Source of the DNA: JBAYIE01 sp041665785
GTDB taxonomy: Bacteria > Bacteroidota > Bacteroidia > UKL13-3
Reading direction: 5' to 3'
DNA: 64,000 bases
Assembly: GCA_041665785.1 (NCBI GenBank)
Contig: JBAYIE010000021.1
Coordinates: 9,626-73,625, forward strand
Of the stretch, positions 1-8,733 are shown piece by piece; the first letter of the stretch is position 1; every line of letters begins with the position of its first letter. The translations under genes were made by a program, and so were the position numbers. The notes beneath the pieces were generated by a model, which was not told the origin of the DNA, did no database searches, and worked only from the letters and a program-made list of their open reading frames with translations.

Positions 1-1877
1 GTATAAATATTGTCGTAATAGCGCCAGTTGGTTACTGGGGCCACAGCTATTGCTACTTTAAATACATCGGCACCTTTGGTAATGGCGAGGCTCGACATAT
101 ATCCTCCATAACTCCATCCCCAGATTCCGATCCTGCTTGCATCTACATAGGGTAATTTTCCCAATTGACGTGCTACCTCAATCTGATCTTCAATTTCATA
201 TTTGCCCAGTTGCAGGTAGGTAACTTTTTTAAATGCTTCGCCTTTTCCTCCGGTTCCTCTTCCATCTGTACACACAATCATATATCCTTTTTGAGACAAC
301 ATCTGGAACCAGAAATAATTTCCACCCATCCACCGATTTACGGCCAGTTGATTGCCGGGACCTCCGTATACATACATCAATACAGGATATTTTTTTGCCG
401 GATCGAATTGAGCCGGTTTGATGATAAAGGCATTGAGATTTTCTTTGTATGCATTGGTAAACGAACTCATTTCGGCGTTCACCAACCCGAAGGTTTTCAT
501 TTTCTGTTGCAGTGCTTCGTTCGATTCCAGCATACGCACTTCTTTTCCATTGCCGTCGCACAAGGCATAAACCGGCGGGTTATTTAAGGACGAATTCACA
601 TGAAGAAAAAAGCTGAAATCGGTATTGAAGGTTGCTGCATTCCATCCGGGTTTTGAAGTCAGCATTTTTTTTGCCTTCCCATCCAGCGAAATGCAATACA
701 CCTGCCGGTCCGATGAAATGGTTTCGCCGGAAGTGTAGTACACCATCTTTGCTTTTTCATTCAAGCCTAAAAATTGATCCAGATCCCAATTCCCTTTTGT
801 AATTTGTTTGATCAGTTTGCCCGAAGTGGAGTGATGATACAAATGCATCCATCCGCTTTTTTCGCTGGTAATCAGAAACGATTTTCCACCCTGAATGAAA
901 CGGATTTCAGGTACATCCAGGTAGGTTGAACTTTCTTCGGTATACATCACTTTGGAAGACCCGGTTTGAATATCGGTCGTCAGCAATTCCATTTTATTCT
1001 GCAGGCGATTCATGCGTTCGATGCACAAGCTTCCGGCATTGATCCAATAGATCCGTGGTAAATAGATATCGGTTTCTTTTCCGGTATCCATCACCTTGCT
1101 GCTGCCATCGTTCAGCGCATACACCTGAATGCGCACTACTGAATTTACTTCTCCTGCTTTTGGATATTTGAATTTACTTTCTTCGGGATACAATTTGTTG
1201 TACAAAGGCATGCCGTATTCCGGCACTTTGGTTTCGTCGAACTCGTAAAAAGCAATATGGGAACTGCTTTCATTCCATTCGTAGCCTTTGGATAAAGCAA
1301 ACTCTTCTTCGTATACCCAATCGGTTGTTCCATTGATGATATGGTTTACTTTCCCGTTTTTGGTGATGGCCGTTTCTTTTTTTGCAGCCAGATCATAGCA
1401 ATACAAATTGTTGTCTTTCACATAGGCAATTTTTTGTGCATCGGGCGATAATTCAGCCAACATCACCGGCTCAGCTGAAGGTTGAATCACACTTTTGGTT
1501 TTGCAATCAAATACATAAACATGTGCGGTATACGAATGGCGATAAATCGACTTAAGATTTGTTTCAAGGAGCAATTTACTTTCATCCGCACTCCAGCTAA
1601 AGCGGAAATTTTTGATGGCCTGACCTTCCCATAGAAGGTCGTCGGCTTTGAGCAGAGTGTCTACCAGTGCTCCGGTTGCAAAAGCATAGCGGATCAGATT
1701 TTGATCGGCATCCTGAATGCAGTAATAACGCCCGTCTTTCATCGAATTGAAACCGGGTATACCTTTGGATGGAAAAGTTCCTTTGGTAAAAATATCTTCC
1801 AGGGTAATGGCTTGCTGAGCCGTGGAAGTTGTAAATGAAAAGGTAATCAGGAATGCGGAGTAAATTAATTTTCTCAT
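1..1877 (-). CDS. S9 family peptidase (dipeptidyl-peptidase IV-like), 3' end cut by window
   Basis: Exported serine peptidase of the prolyl oligopeptidase clan that removes dipeptides from peptides, probably in the periplasm. The frame is open from an ATG at 1877 to the left edge, so about 625 residues are visible and the C-terminus is missing. The N-terminus is a signal peptide (MRKLIYSAFL, with cleavage near STAQQ). It is followed by a long DPP_IV-type beta-propeller and the start of the alpha/beta-hydrolase domain. The nucleophile motif GWSYGG is present, with the catalytic serine at residue 589 (codon at 111-113). The catalytic Asp and His should lie beyond the window. The family is usually about 700-730 residues, so roughly 100 are missing. 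It stands alone, with a repeat element upstream. Function is sure at family level; the exact substrate is not known. Confidence 0.93.
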   Translation of the reverse strand, partial: MRKLIYSAFLITFSFTTSTAQQAITLEDIFTKGTFPSKGIPGFNSMKDGRYYCIQDADQNLIRYAFATGALVDTLLKADDLLWEGQAIKNFRFSWSADESKLLLETNLKSIYRHSYTAHVYVFDCKTKSVIQPSAEPVMLAELSPDAQKIAYVKDNNLYCYDLAAKKETAITKNGKVNHIINGTTDWVYEEEFALSKGYEWNESSSHIAFYEFDETKVPEYGMPLYNKLYPEESKFKYPKAGEVNSVVRIQVYALNDGSSKVMDTGKETDIYLPRIYWINAGSLCIERMNRLQNKMELLTTDIQTGSSKVMYTEESSTYLDVPEIRFIQGGKSFLITSEKSGWMHLYHHSTSGKLIKQITKGNWDLDQFLGLNEKAKMVYYTSGETISSDRQVYCISLDGKAKKMLTSKPGWNAATFNTDFSFFLHVNSSLNNPPVYALCDGNGKEVRMLESNEALQQKMKTFGLVNAEMSSFTNAYKENLNAFIIKPAQFDPAKKYPVLMYVYGGPGNQLAVNRWMGGNYFWFQMLSQKGYMIVCTDGRGTGGKGEAFKKVTYLQLGKYEIEDQIEVARQLGKLPYVDASRIGIWGWSYGGYMSSLAITKGADVFKVAIAVAPVTNWRYYDNIY

Positions 1878-1921
1878 ATGTTCTATTGGTCAGTTTTTTG
1901 GTATGATAAAGGGATTTTATT

Positions 1922-2060
1922 TTTGGGCGCGTCCATGAAGTATGCGCAATAGGTATTCTTCTTATTTAATCAGCATTTTGCGCGCTTAACTTCATGGTCG
2001 GGCTATCCGTTACAAGTCCTCGCTGCGCTGCGGGCTTTTCACTTCTATCCCTCGCGCAAC
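1922..2060 (-). repeat. Dispersed hairpin element, copy 1
   Basis: Read on the minus strand, this copy shares the core AAGCCCGCAGCGCAGCGAGG and a following AGCCCGACC block with copies at 10533-10697 and 56362-56529. The core is followed by a hairpin whose outer arms are CCATGAAG and CTTCATGG (1990-1997 and 1933-1940), enclosing a 49-nt loop with an inner GCGC/GCGC pairing. The other copies have CCCCTGAAG/CTTCAGGGG, so the arms differ but stay complementary. This copy lacks about 33 nt present near the 5' end of the other two. It fills the gap between the S9 peptidase and the FAD oxidase and has no coding potential. It may be a structured RNA or a small non-autonomous mobile element. Confidence 0.8.
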
Positions 2061-2296
2061 CTACGCATATAAACTTGGCGTAAAGAGCAAGATGCTTTTC
2101 ACGCTTTGTATGTATTCCGGGAGATGTAAGGTTTATTGGCAAAACGATGTTTTATTGAGTTTTAATGTTTCAAGGGTTGGTCTTATTTAAAAACTAATCC
2201 TTAGTCAGCACTTTTTATTGATAAGCATAGCATTCACAAATGCAAAATCAGGATTGAGTATATCATTAATTTTTTTTTGAGCAGCTCAACATACTG
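2061..2296. other. Gap upstream of the FAD oxidase
   Basis: No gene seen. An imperfect hairpin lies at about 2078-2104 (GCGTAAAGAGCA pairing with TGCTTTTCACGC). It has no T-run, so it does not look like a standard terminator. The rest is AT-rich spacer. Confidence 0.4.
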
Positions 2297-2314
2297 TTGT
2301 TTATAATTTCCGGA

Positions 2315-2343
2315 TTGACTTCCATTTGTAGGAATTATATTTG
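2315..2343 (+). promoter_or_regulatory. Candidate promoter of the FAD oxidase gene
   Basis: TATATTTG at 2336-2343 matches the Bacteroidota -7 box TAnnTTTG. A TTG at 2315-2317, 18 nt upstream, can serve as the -33 element. The box ends 4 nt before an in-frame GTG at 2348, which favours that GTG as the start of a leaderless message. Confidence 0.5.
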
Positions 2344-2347
2344 GCTT

Positions 2348-3745
2348 GTGCAATATACTAAAGTCTCTGAGGAGCATATTCATTTTTTTACAGGGGTGGC
2401 CGGTAAGGCATATGTATGGTCGGATCTGGAGCAAATGCAGGCTTATGCCAAAGATCAGACGGAGGATTTGGTGTATATGCCCGAGGTTGTTATTCGTCCG
2501 CGAACAGCCGAAGAAATTTCTGCCATTCTGAAATATTGCCAGCACGAGAAAATACCGGTAACTCCGCGTGGTGCCGGAACCGGTCTCAGTGGCGGGGCTC
2601 TTCCGGCAAAAGGAGGAGTGGTGCTTTCTTTGGAGCGCTTCAATGAAATTCTGCACCTCGATCAACGCAATTTTCAGGTTACGGTTGAGCCGGGGGTCAT
2701 CAACGAAGTATTGCAACAAGCCGTACGCGAAGTGGGTTTATTTTATCCGCCCGATCCGGCCAGCAAGGGCAGTTGTTTTTTGGGTGGAAATATTGCCCAT
2801 GCCAGCGGCGGTCCGCGCGCCTTGAAATACGGAACAACGCGCGATTATGTGTTGAACCTCGAAGTGGTTTTACCAACAGGAGAAATTATCTGGACCGGTG
2901 CAAATACCTTAAAATATTCAACCGGATACAACCTTACGCATTTGATGATAGGTAGCGAGGGTACACTTGGAGTGGTAACTAAAATAGTCCTGAAACTTAT
3001 ACCGCATCCTCAGCAAACCTTGTTGATGTTAACACCATTCAGTTCACCTGAAAAGGCTTGCGAAGCGGTGAATGCCATCTTTCTTGCGGGTTGCAATCCA
3101 AGTGCCTGCGAATTTATTGAACCGGAAGGATTTCGCCTGGCCGCCCATATGCTCAATCTGAAATTTGAAATTCCGGATGATGCACATGCGTATTTACTAA
3201 TTGAAGTAGATGGCAATGATGTGGAACGGATGATGCAGGAATGTGAAACCATCAGTGAGGTATTGTATCAACACCAAAGTGGAGAAGTGCAGTTTGCACA
3301 AACAGCCGATGAAAAAGAATACTTCTGGAAACTTCGCCGCAGCATTGGTGAGGCAACCAAATTCAACAATACCTACAAAGAAGAAGATACGGTTGTACCG
3401 CGTGCAGAATTGCCCGTATTGTTTAAAAGAGTAAAAGAAATCGGAGCTCGCTATGGCTTCCGCACTGTTTGCTACGGACACGCAGGCGATGGTAATTTGC
3501 ATGTAAATATTCTGAAAGATGATCTGGACGATACTTTCTGGAACGAAAAATTAACAGAAGCAATAAGTGAAATATTCCTGTTGTGCAAACAACTCAAAGG
3601 CACCATCAGCGGGGAGCATGGTATCGGATTGGTACAAAAGCCCTACATGAAGTTGGTGATGCCGGAAGTACAACTTGGGCTTATGCGCAAGATCAAGAGT
3701 GCTTTTGATCCCAATGAAATCCTGAATCCGGGTAAAATTTTCTGA
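2348..3745 (+). CDS. FAD-linked oxidase, GlcD / D-lactate dehydrogenase family
   Basis: Flavoenzyme of the vanillyl-alcohol-oxidase/PCMH fold that oxidises a 2-hydroxy acid such as glycolate or D-lactate. The FAD-binding motif GAGTGLSGGALP lies near residues 75-86, and the C-terminal oxidase domain carries YGHAGDGNLHVN and GEHGIG, both typical of GlcD. The frame runs open back to an ATG at 2297, but that ATG lies upstream of the apparent -7 box at 2336-2343. The family N-terminus aligns best from about VSEEHI, so GTG 2348 (465 residues) is preferred and ATG 2297 (482 residues) is the alternative. No GlcE or GlcF partner is nearby. The substrate cannot be told from sequence alone. Confidence 0.88.
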   Translation: MQYTKVSEEHIHFFTGVAGKAYVWSDLEQMQAYAKDQTEDLVYMPEVVIRPRTAEEISAILKYCQHEKIPVTPRGAGTGLSGGALPAKGGVVLSLERFNEILHLDQRNFQVTVEPGVINEVLQQAVREVGLFYPPDPASKGSCFLGGNIAHASGGPRALKYGTTRDYVLNLEVVLPTGEIIWTGANTLKYSTGYNLTHLMIGSEGTLGVVTKIVLKLIPHPQQTLLMLTPFSSPEKACEAVNAIFLAGCNPSACEFIEPEGFRLAAHMLNLKFEIPDDAHAYLLIEVDGNDVERMMQECETISEVLYQHQSGEVQFAQTADEKEYFWKLRRSIGEATKFNNTYKEEDTVVPRAELPVLFKRVKEIGARYGFRTVCYGHAGDGNLHVNILKDDLDDTFWNEKLTEAISEIFLLCKQLKGTISGEHGIGLVQKPYMKLVMPEVQLGLMRKIKSAFDPNEILNPGKIF

Positions 3746-3784
3746 GCATTCGCATACCGACTTTCACAATTTCGGATTCGCGAC

Positions 3785-3792
3785 TATCTTTG
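3785..3792 (+). promoter_or_regulatory. -7 promoter box of ettA
   Basis: TATCTTTG matches TAnnTTTG and lies 25 nt before the ettA ATG. No clear TTG -33 element is present. Confidence 0.5.
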
Positions 3793-3817
3793 GCCACCTA
3801 AACAGCAAGCAGCAATT

Positions 3818-5497
3818 ATGTCGGATCACAAAATCATATTCTCCATGGCGGGGGTCAGTAAAATTTACCCGCCAAACAAACAGGTACTGAAAGATATCTA
3901 CCTCTCTTTTTTCTACGGCGCAAAAATTGGGGTACTCGGATTGAACGGTTCGGGTAAGTCGAGCCTATTGCGCATCATAGCCGGTGTAGATAAGAACTTC
4001 AACGGTGAAGTGGTATTCGATAACAAGAATTATAAAATAGGATTTCTTGAGCAGGAACCGGAATTGGATGAAACCAAAACGGTAATCGAAGTAGTGAAAG
4101 AAGGGGTGAAACCCATTGTAGATATGCTCACCGAATTTGATGAAGTGAACAACAAACTGGCCGAACCCTTGAACGATGCGGAGATGAACAAACTGATGGA
4201 TCGTCAGGCATTTTTAATGGAATGGCTCGAACAGCACGACGCCTGGGAGCTGGATACCAAACTGGATAAGGCCATGGATGCATTGCGTTGTCCGGAACCG
4301 GATATGCCAATCAATGTGCTTTCGGGTGGAGAACGCCGTCGCGTGGCGTTGTGCCGTTTGTTGCTGAGTAGTCCGGATATTTTATTGCTCGATGAACCTA
4401 CGAATCACCTCGATGCCGAATCAGTAGATTGGCTGGAACAATACCTGCATAATTTTCCTGGAACTGTAATTGCAGTAACCCACGACCGGTATTTCCTGGA
4501 TAATGTAGCGGGATGGATTCTTGAACTGGATCGCGGAGAAGGAATTCCATGGAAAGGAAATTACTCGAGCTGGCTTGAGCAAAAAGCCAATCGTTTGAAA
4601 GCCGAAGAGCGGTCGGAAAGCAAGCGGGCTAAAGCATTGGAGCGGGAACTCGAATGGGTACGCCAGGGTCCAAAGGGTAGACATGCCAAGCAAAAAGCAC
4701 GTTTACAATCGTACGACCGCATGTTGGGTGAAGAACAAAAAGAGAAGGAACAACAACTCGAATTGTTTATACCTGCCGGTCCGCGTTTGGGCGATGTGGT
4801 TATTGAAGCGCAGGGAGTGAGCAAAGCATTCGGAAATAAATTGCTGTACGAAAACCTGAATTTTGCTTTACCAAAAGGAGGAATTGTGGGAATAATTGGT
4901 CCAAATGGTGTAGGTAAAACAACATTGTTTAAACTGATCATGGGACTTGAGCAACCGGATAAAGGAACTTTCAAAGTGGGAGAAACTGTTAAGGTTGCAT
5001 ACGTAGATCAAAGCCATAAAGACTTAGTGCCGGATAAATCCGTGTTTGAAGTCATCAGCGGTGGTACTGAAACCATGGTAGTAGGAGGCAAACAGGTGAA
5101 TGCGCGGGCTTATATTTCGAAATTCAATTTTGGTGGTACCGATCAAAGTAAGAAGGTAGGAGTTTTGTCGGGTGGAGAACGTAACCGTGTGCATCTGGCA
5201 ATGACCCTCAAAGAAGGAGGCAATGTATTGTTGCTGGATGAACCTACCAATGATATAGATGTAAACACCTTGCGTGCTTTGGAAGAAGCCATCGAGAATT
5301 TTGCCGGTTGTGTGGTTGTAATTTCCCACGATCGTTGGTTTATCGATCGCATTGCCACACATATTCTGGCCTTCGAAGGCGATTCGCAGGTGTATTGGTT
5401 TGAAGGTAACTACAGCGAATACGAAGAAAATAAAAAGCAACGCCTGGGCGATGTTCAACCACACCGCATACGATTTAAGAATTTTTTGAGCAACTAA
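3818..5497 (+). CDS. ettA: Energy-dependent translational throttle protein EttA (ABC-F ATPase)
   Basis: Soluble ABC-F protein that binds the ribosomal E site and gates the first elongation step according to the ATP/ADP ratio. It has two ABC domains: Walker A motifs GLNGSGKSS (residues 41-49) and GPNGVGKTT (about 361-369), and signature motifs LSGGERRR (about 168) and LSGGERNR (about 450). A charged linker between the domains corresponds to the tRNA-interaction region. There are no membrane segments. At 559 residues it matches the usual length of about 555 for EttA, and the arm insertion in the first domain favours EttA over Uup or YheS. It starts at ATG 3818 behind a -7 box at 3785-3792. Confidence 0.95.
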   Translation: MSDHKIIFSMAGVSKIYPPNKQVLKDIYLSFFYGAKIGVLGLNGSGKSSLLRIIAGVDKNFNGEVVFDNKNYKIGFLEQEPELDETKTVIEVVKEGVKPIVDMLTEFDEVNNKLAEPLNDAEMNKLMDRQAFLMEWLEQHDAWELDTKLDKAMDALRCPEPDMPINVLSGGERRRVALCRLLLSSPDILLLDEPTNHLDAESVDWLEQYLHNFPGTVIAVTHDRYFLDNVAGWILELDRGEGIPWKGNYSSWLEQKANRLKAEERSESKRAKALERELEWVRQGPKGRHAKQKARLQSYDRMLGEEQKEKEQQLELFIPAGPRLGDVVIEAQGVSKAFGNKLLYENLNFALPKGGIVGIIGPNGVGKTTLFKLIMGLEQPDKGTFKVGETVKVAYVDQSHKDLVPDKSVFEVISGGTETMVVGGKQVNARAYISKFNFGGTDQSKKVGVLSGGERNRVHLAMTLKEGGNVLLLDEPTNDIDVNTLRALEEAIENFAGCVVVISHDRWFIDRIATHILAFEGDSQVYWFEGNYSEYEENKKQRLGDVQPHRIRFKNFLSN

Positions 5498-5539
5498 GCA
5501 ACGGAAATATTTTTTGTTTCGTCTTATTAAAAACAACAT

Positions 5540-6073
5540 ATGGAATTAGGAATCGGATCGCGGGTTCGTCATGCCCAATACGGAGAAGGTGTAATCGTGA
5601 ATGTTAAATCAGCTGCCTACAGTATTACATTCATGCAATACGGTCGGAAAGAAGTTGCGCGAGAACACAATGTACTTGAAGTCATTGAAGCCGTTGAATC
5701 GCCCGACGATATGATCAGTAGCGCCGATGTGGAGCGTTCGTTGATCGGCATCCTGCGCCGCTGGAGCGATATTCAGGAAGATGTGAGCCTCGGGCAAAAA
5801 TGGATCCGGGGCAAAATGATTTTACAACCTTCTGATCCGAATTTGCAGGGCAAGGAAATTCCGATTGAAACTTTTTTTCATAAAATTGTGATGTTGCGCG
5901 ACCGTTTGCGTGTAATGGAGCAACGTATCAATGCACATGAATTGTTAACCGACGAAGACAAAGTTAACCTGCAGCAATACCTTACCCGCATTTATGGTTC
6001 GCTCACTACCTTCAATGTCTTATTTAAATTTCCGCACGATCATTTCACCGGAGAAAAGGGAAAAGAAGAATAA
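5540..6073 (+). CDS. Conserved hypothetical protein with N-terminal Tudor/SH3-like motif
   Basis: A 177-residue soluble protein. Residues 5-30 (GSRVRHAQYGEGVIVNVKS) resemble the small beta-barrel found at the UvrD C-terminus and in CarD-like proteins (VRHxxYGEGxV), which often contacts RNA polymerase or nucleic acid. The rest is predicted mostly helical with charged residues, and there is no signal peptide or membrane segment. It starts 42 nt after ettA on the same strand and may be cotranscribed. I do not recognise a named function. The Tudor-like reading rests on a short motif only. Confidence 0.75.
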   Translation: MELGIGSRVRHAQYGEGVIVNVKSAAYSITFMQYGRKEVAREHNVLEVIEAVESPDDMISSADVERSLIGILRRWSDIQEDVSLGQKWIRGKMILQPSDPNLQGKEIPIETFFHKIVMLRDRLRVMEQRINAHELLTDEDKVNLQQYLTRIYGSLTTFNVLFKFPHDHFTGEKGKEE

Positions 6074-6075
6074 AC

Positions 6076-6981
6076 TTATCGCACCTCCCACAACATAATC
6101 TCCCGGTCGTCGGAGCCACTTAGCAGGGTGTGATCATCCAGCCACAAAAGAGCATTCACCGAGGATATATGTCCGCCTGATTTTACCCGATCAATAACCT
6201 TTAACAGTTCCAGGGATTGTGCAGCCCATATTTTTATGCTTTTATCCATGCTGCAGGTAGCGAGTAAATTTCCTGAAGGGTTAAAGCGAATCTGATTGAT
6301 ATGTAACAGGTGTGCCGGAATTTTTTGTACCTGTTTATAGTGATCATCGCAGACATAACTGTGCAAATGTGCATCCCGACCACCGGAGAGTAGATGCGTT
6401 TGATCCGGTGAATAAGCCAGGGCAAAAACCGAATGTGTATGCGCGTCTATTTCCTGTTTGAGTTCAAGTGTCTGCAAATCATATAGACGTATTTTGTTAT
6501 CACTCGAACCGGTTGCCAATTCATTGCGTTGTGCCGATATCGCAATGGTTCGTGTGCTCTTGTTGCTCACTTTTACCGAATGCAATAATTTAAAATCAGC
6601 AGGATCCCATTGGTGCAACATTCCATCTTCGCCACTGGTGTATAAATTATTTTGATGCAGCAACATGCAAAAAACACCAAGCGTATGCGCTTCAATATGA
6701 CGGGTTTCTTTTTTTTGTTTCAGATCAATCACATGTATACCGCCAATTGCTGTGCCGGCCAATACCTGTTGTTGTTCAGGCAATGCACAAATGCTGTAGA
6801 TGGCTTTGTTTACGTTGGCTACCAATTGTCCATCCTGGCGTGTTTTATGATTCCATTCCACTAAATATCCTTCGGCACCTCCGCTATAAAATGCATCGGC
6901 ATGCAATGAATAATTTAAAGAATAAATACAGTTTTTGTGTCCGCTGAATTGATATACTTTTGTTACAGAATGAATACGCAT
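6076..6981 (-). CDS. WD40 repeat protein
   Basis: A 301-residue beta-propeller made almost entirely of WD40 repeats, for example AHTHSVFALAYSPDQTHLLSGG and a last blade ending in LSGSDDREIMLWEVR. About seven blades can be counted, so it probably forms one closed propeller used as a protein-interaction platform. There is no signal peptide, so it should be cytoplasmic. The frame extends upstream to 7041, but the best start is the ATG at 6981 (MRIHSVTKVYQFSGHKN), just before the first blade. That ATG overlaps the start codon of the divergent phosphopantetheinyl transferase in the tetranucleotide CATG. The gene ends 2 nt after the preceding plus-strand gene. The partner is unknown. Confidence 0.88.
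   Translation of the reverse strand: MRIHSVTKVYQFSGHKNCIYSLNYSLHADAFYSGGAEGYLVEWNHKTRQDGQLVANVNKAIYSICALPEQQQVLAGTAIGGIHVIDLKQKKETRHIEAHTLGVFCMLLHQNNLYTSGEDGMLHQWDPADFKLLHSVKVSNKSTRTIAISAQRNELATGSSDNKIRLYDLQTLELKQEIDAHTHSVFALAYSPDQTHLLSGGRDAHLHSYVCDDHYKQVQKIPAHLLHINQIRFNPSGNLLATCSMDKSIKIWAAQSLELLKVIDRVKSGGHISSVNALLWLDDHTLLSGSDDREIMLWEVR
6934..6962 (+). promoter_or_regulatory. Candidate promoter of the phosphopantetheinyl transferase gene
   Basis: TACTTTTG at 6955-6962 matches TAnnTTTG, with TTTG at 6934-6937 spaced 17 nt upstream. It lies inside the first codons of the divergent WD40 gene and ends 17 nt before ATG 6980. Confidence 0.5.
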
Positions 6982-7615
6982 GCCGGTTAATCGGGTTAAA
7001 CAATTGCACAATAATACGTATTTGATCCTTTGGGATATCACCGAAACTGCGGATCAGATGCAAAACCAGCTCCACCATCGTTTGCACGATTGGGGAGCAA
7101 CGGCACAACATCGCGAGAACCGACACTGGCTGGCCAGCAGACTGGCGATACTGGAACATTTCCGTAACGAAGAAGTAGAAATTATTAAGGATCCTTTCAA
7201 TAAACCACATTTACGGGTTGATGATCAGGATTGGAACATTTCCATCACCCATTCCTTTGAGAAGGCAGCTGTACTGATCAGTCCGGATCAGCGGGTAGCT
7301 TTAGATCTGGAGCGAATGGACGAGCGTATTGTTCGTGTTAAGAAGAAATTTTGTTCAGATGCCGAACTGGTTTTTTCTGAAATATCCGGTCAGGAATCAC
7401 AAAGCCTGGCTTTAATTTGGGCAGCCAAGGAAACGATGTATAAATGGTATGGAAAAAAGGAATTGGATTTCAAACGCAACCTGCATGTACATCCGTTTCA
7501 ATTGAATGATGGATTGACGCAACTTCACGGCCGGATTCAAAAAGGAACTTACTTTTCAGAACATATTATCCAACTCGAAAAAATGGGCGAATATGTATTG
7601 ACGTATTTGGTTTAG
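6980..7615 (+). CDS. 4'-phosphopantetheinyl transferase superfamily protein
   Basis: Transfers the phosphopantetheine arm of coenzyme A to a serine of an acyl-carrier or peptidyl-carrier protein. The 211-residue protein has the two family signatures: ALDLERMDERI near residue 107, carrying the metal-binding D-x-E, and WAAKETMYKWYGKKELDF near residue 147, carrying the W-x-x-K-E motif. The length fits the two-domain Sfp/EntD-like type rather than the shorter AcpS. Its ATG (6980-6982) overlaps the divergent WD40 start. Its TAG stop abuts the stop codon of the convergent gene at 7616 with no spacing. No carrier protein or synthase gene is nearby. Confidence 0.88.
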   Translation: MPVNRVKQLHNNTYLILWDITETADQMQNQLHHRLHDWGATAQHRENRHWLASRLAILEHFRNEEVEIIKDPFNKPHLRVDDQDWNISITHSFEKAAVLISPDQRVALDLERMDERIVRVKKKFCSDAELVFSEISGQESQSLALIWAAKETMYKWYGKKELDFKRNLHVHPFQLNDGLTQLHGRIQKGTYFSEHIIQLEKMGEYVLTYLV

Positions 7616-8002
7616 CTAGTCGTTTTTCTCTATCATTACTTCTTCCAGTTTGCCGCTTTCCGGATTGAGGGTAAAGCGTACATACATCAGTGCATCTTCT
7701 GCCTTATTGTAGATTCCAAATGTCTGCACGTACCCGTTATTGGTTTCAGAAGCTTTGCGAACGCTTGAATTTTTTGGAAACTCAACACAGGTTTTCATCA
7801 ATGCATTGAGGGATGACGGAGTATTCACAGTACGATCCAGCGTATCGCAGATTACATTAACCGGTGTTTCCATAAATGCAGTCAAATCGAGGCGCATAAA
7901 TGCTGTTTTCAATTCGGCATCTTTTTTAAATGCTTCGTGCTCTTCTTGTGCATTGGCAGCAAAAAAGCCAAAGAACAAAAGCGAAAAAAATAAACTTTTC
8001 AT
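7616..8002 (-). CDS. Small exported hypothetical protein
   Basis: A 128-residue protein with a clear signal peptide (MKSLFFSLLFFGFFAANAQ), predicted periplasmic. The mature part is hydrophilic, contains two cysteines, and shows no motif I recognise. It ends directly against the stop of the phosphopantetheinyl transferase. Its start lies 24 nt after the stop of the upstream dedA-like gene on the same strand, so the two are probably cotranscribed. Function unknown. Confidence 0.75.
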   Translation of the reverse strand: MKSLFFSLLFFGFFAANAQEEHEAFKKDAELKTAFMRLDLTAFMETPVNVICDTLDRTVNTPSSLNALMKTCVEFPKNSSVRKASETNNGYVQTFGIYNKAEDALMYVRFTLNPESGKLEEVMIEKND

Positions 8003-8026
8003 ATGTGTTTGGTTTGGTAATGGGTT

Positions 8027-8683
8027 TTAATTTTTTTTCAGGCGATGCTTGATCACTTCAACCAGAATCGGCAACAACGAAATCAGGATAATGGCGAAGA
8101 CCACCGTTTCGAAATTATTTTTAACAATATCAAAGCCGCCAAAGAAATATCCGGCCAGCGATAGCATGCCAACCCATAAAACAGCGCCGGTGATGCAATA
8201 GATAATATAACGCGAATAGGTCATGCTGCCCACACCGGCCACAAACGGAGCAAAGGTACGTACGATAGGGATAAAGCGGGCAATGATGATGGTGCGTGCT
8301 CCGTTCTTCTCATAAAAAGCGTGGGTTTTATCGAGGTAGTCTTTGCGTATGGTAAAAATGCCAAAGAGTTTTGCCCCTTCTCCTTTTTTGGCTAAAAATT
8401 TGCCTATAAAATAGTTTGTATTGTCGCCGGCCAGTGCAGCCATAATCAATAAGATCATGATCAATCCTATGTTCAGGTTGTTGGCAGGATTTGCGGCCAG
8501 GGCTCCTGCAGCAAATAACAGGGAATCGCCCGGCAGGAAAGGCATTACCACCAGGCCGGTCTCGCAAAACACGATCAGGAAAAGGAGCAGGTATACAAGT
8601 GTTCCGTAAGTACTGATAAAGGTTTCCAGGTGTTTGTCGATGTGGATGACAAAGTCAATAAGATCGGTGAAGCTAAATTCCAT
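8027..8683 (-). CDS. DedA family membrane protein
   Basis: Integral inner-membrane protein of the DedA/VTT family. Relatives support lipid flipping and proton-motive-force homeostasis. The 218 residues include the family hallmarks: an acidic residue and LPGDS near residues 40-55, GDNTNYFIGK near residue 85, and FIPIVRTFAPFVAGVG near residue 135, whose arginine is functionally important in the family. About five or six hydrophobic segments are visible. It is followed on the same strand by a small exported protein and is divergent from the small lipoprotein gene at 8734. The specific substrate is not known. Confidence 0.92.
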   Translation of the reverse strand: MEFSFTDLIDFVIHIDKHLETFISTYGTLVYLLLFLIVFCETGLVVMPFLPGDSLLFAAGALAANPANNLNIGLIMILLIMAALAGDNTNYFIGKFLAKKGEGAKLFGIFTIRKDYLDKTHAFYEKNGARTIIIARFIPIVRTFAPFVAGVGSMTYSRYIIYCITGAVLWVGMLSLAGYFFGGFDIVKNNFETVVFAIILISLLPILVEVIKHRLKKN

Positions 8684-8721
8684 GCGGTTATTTTAAGTGC
8701 TGCAATTTTAAGCATATTTAA

Positions 8722-8729
8722 TAATTTTG
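8722..8729 (+). promoter_or_regulatory. -7 promoter box of the lipoprotein-glycosyltransferase-methyltransferase operon
   Basis: TAATTTTG matches TAnnTTTG and ends 4 nt before the GTG start at 8734, so the message would be leaderless or nearly so. No clear -33 TTG is seen. Confidence 0.5.
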
Positions 8730-8733
8730 CAGG

